Assembly: GCF_003182275.1 (NCBI RefSeq)
Contig: NZ_QGTR01000001.1
Span: forward strand, 534,130 to 598,129
Length of the DNA stretch: 64,000 nucleotides
From: Hoeflea marina
Lineage (GTDB): Bacteria; Pseudomonadota; Alphaproteobacteria; Rhizobiales; Rhizobiaceae
Direction: 5' to 3'
Part shown: piece by piece, positions 63,068 to 64,000 of the stretch
How the letters are laid out: each line of letters starts with the position of its first letter
Position numbering within the stretch: position 1 is the stretch's first letter
Notes under the pieces: generated by a model
The model's database searches: none
What the model was told of the DNA's origin: nothing
The model's input: the letters and a program-made list of their open reading frames with translations, nothing else
Made by a program: the position numbers and the translations under genes

Positions 63068-63097
63068 TTGTACTTTTATCGGATGACATCGTATAAG
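63068..63097 (+). promoter_or_regulatory. Candidate promoter for the efflux gene
   Basis: TTGTAC (63068-63073) and TATAAG (63092-63097) are separated by 18 bases, a plausible sigma-70-type pair, 32 bases before the ATG at 63130. No regulator gene is adjacent within the window. Confidence 0.4.
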
Positions 63098-63129
63098 TGC
63101 GGCAGGCGAACTCGAAATTGGCGGTCAAG

Positions 63130-64000
63130 ATGCAGCAACAATTCCTCAGGCTCACGACACTGGCGATCCTGGCCCTGATGGCCGCTCACCCGGTGCTGGC
63201 CGCGGATACCGCCCCCGCTCCCGCAGCGGCAGCCGACCCCGCGGCGTCCTATGTCACCGTCTCGGAAGCGACCCGCTCGGAGATCGTGTCCAATATCCCG
63301 GTGTCCGGCACGCTGGTGCCGCGCGAGGAGGTGCTGGTCAACGCCCAGATCAGCGGCTACGCCATCGAAGAGATCAATGTCGATATCGGCGAGACGGTGG
63401 CAGAGGGCGACGTGCTGGCGGTGATCAACGATTCCACGCTGGCAGCGCAGCTGGCGCAGGCCAATTCCGAACTGGCGCGCGCCAACGCCGCAGTCAGCCA
63501 GGCCCGCAACCAGATTGCGTCAACCAGTTCGGCGCTGTCGGAAGCCCAGGCGCAGCTTGAGCGCACCGAGCAGCTCAAGGATTCCGGCAACACCACCCAG
63601 GCGCTGCTTGACCAGAGCAAGTCCGCCGCAGCCGCTGCCCGCGCCGCCGCCTCTTCGGCCGAGGACGGGCTGTCGATTGCCCAGGCGCAGGTGGCCCAGG
63701 CCCAGTCGCAACGCGATCTCGCCGACCTCAACCTGTCGCGCACCCGCATCAAGGCGCCGGTCTCCGGCGTGATCTCCGCCCGCAACGCCAAGATCGGCGC
63801 CATCGTCGCCGCCAGCGGCGAGCCGCTGTTCCGGATTGTCCGCGACGGGGAAATCGAGCTGGAGGCCGAAGTCATCGAGACGGCCCTCGGGCTCATAGAC
63901 GTGGGTGACCCGGTGCACGCCGCCGTGGCTGGCCATCAGGCGGACAAGCTCGACGGCAAGGTGCGGCTGATTTCACCCACCGTTGACCAGACCACCCGGC
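63130..64000 (+). CDS. RND efflux periplasmic adaptor (HlyD/AcrA family), partial
   Basis: The first 290 codons of a membrane-fusion protein; the gene runs off the right edge. A signal peptide (LRLTTLAILALMAAHPVLAA) is followed by the lipoyl/barrel segment ISGYAIEEINVDIGETVAEG, a long coiled-coil hairpin (about residues 105-205, rich in Ala, Gln and Ser) and the return strand RIKAPVSGVISARNAKIGAI. It would link an inner-membrane RND pump to an outer-membrane channel. The pump gene should lie just beyond the window. Confidence 0.9.
   Translation, partial: MQQQFLRLTTLAILALMAAHPVLAADTAPAPAAAADPAASYVTVSEATRSEIVSNIPVSGTLVPREEVLVNAQISGYAIEEINVDIGETVAEGDVLAVINDSTLAAQLAQANSELARANAAVSQARNQIASTSSALSEAQAQLERTEQLKDSGNTTQALLDQSKSAAAAARAAASSAEDGLSIAQAQVAQAQSQRDLADLNLSRTRIKAPVSGVISARNAKIGAIVAASGEPLFRIVRDGEIELEAEVIETALGLIDVGDPVHAAVAGHQADKLDGKVRLISPTVDQTTR

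Overview
The window comes from a high-GC alphaproteobacterium, most likely of the Hyphomicrobiales (Rhizobiales), in or near the Rhizobiaceae or Phyllobacteriaceae. Three things point there: the block tRNA-Ser, rlpA, D-alanyl-D-alanine carboxypeptidase, tmk, holB, metG, tatD and an MBL hydrolase; a palindromic intergenic repeat at 37934-38023 of a kind common in rhizobia; and a TGA-N9-TCA iron-box candidate in front of the heme genes. I saw no integrase or transposase gene.

Layout. (1) 1-4955: three short degenerate CRISPR arrays in tandem, each ending in a copy of the same ~60-bp leader-like sequence, then a reverse transcriptase-Cas1 fusion, Cas2 and a probable Cas6. No interference complex is in view. 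(2) 5053-6550: a leftward pair, an EF-hand/beta-barrel outer-membrane protein and an acyl-carrier-like small protein. (3) 7091-19915: a complete type I BREX operon (brxA, brxB, brxC, pglX, pglZ, brxL). pglX has a compositionally foreign middle part, and BrxL appears to carry an MIT_C-like C-terminal domain where Lon-like forms have a protease domain. (4) 19979-32896: five co-directional genes that continue the BREX operon with only small gaps: an unknown protein, a TDP1-like (HKN-type) phospholipase D protein, an SNF2-like helicase, a giant sacsin/Hsp90-type ATPase with DUF3883 and a C-terminal UvrD-type Tudor-like domain, and a NERD-domain superfamily 1 helicase. This is my best candidate for a poorly described defence system. 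(5) The defence region stops 180 bp from the 3' end of tRNA-Ser(UGA), the classic edge of an integrated island.

(6) 33459-43632: core genome (CaiB-type CoA transferase, small secreted protein, RlpA, carboxypeptidase, thymidylate kinase, DNA polymerase III delta', Met-tRNA synthetase, TatD, MBL hydrolase, YbaK-type deacylase). (7) 44255-48634: a type II CBASS operon (CapV phospholipase, DncV-like nucleotidyltransferase, Cap2 E1/E2, Cap3 JAMM peptidase), inserted between core genes. (8) 49060-56317: a divergent heme-uptake locus. The leftward arm holds a secreted protein, exbB, two exbD genes and tonB. The rightward arm holds hemP, hmuS, hmuT, hmuU and hmuV. (9) 56333-62985: a GntR/FCD regulator divergent from a polyamine-type ABC transporter operon that continues into an Asp/Glu/hydantoin racemase and a GNAT protein. 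(10) 63130 to the right edge: the start of an RND-efflux membrane-fusion protein.

In total the window holds RNA- or DNA-acquiring CRISPR adaptation, BREX, a putative five-gene helicase/nuclease system and CBASS within about 49 kb. All identifications rest on reading motifs and gene order; no database search was run.
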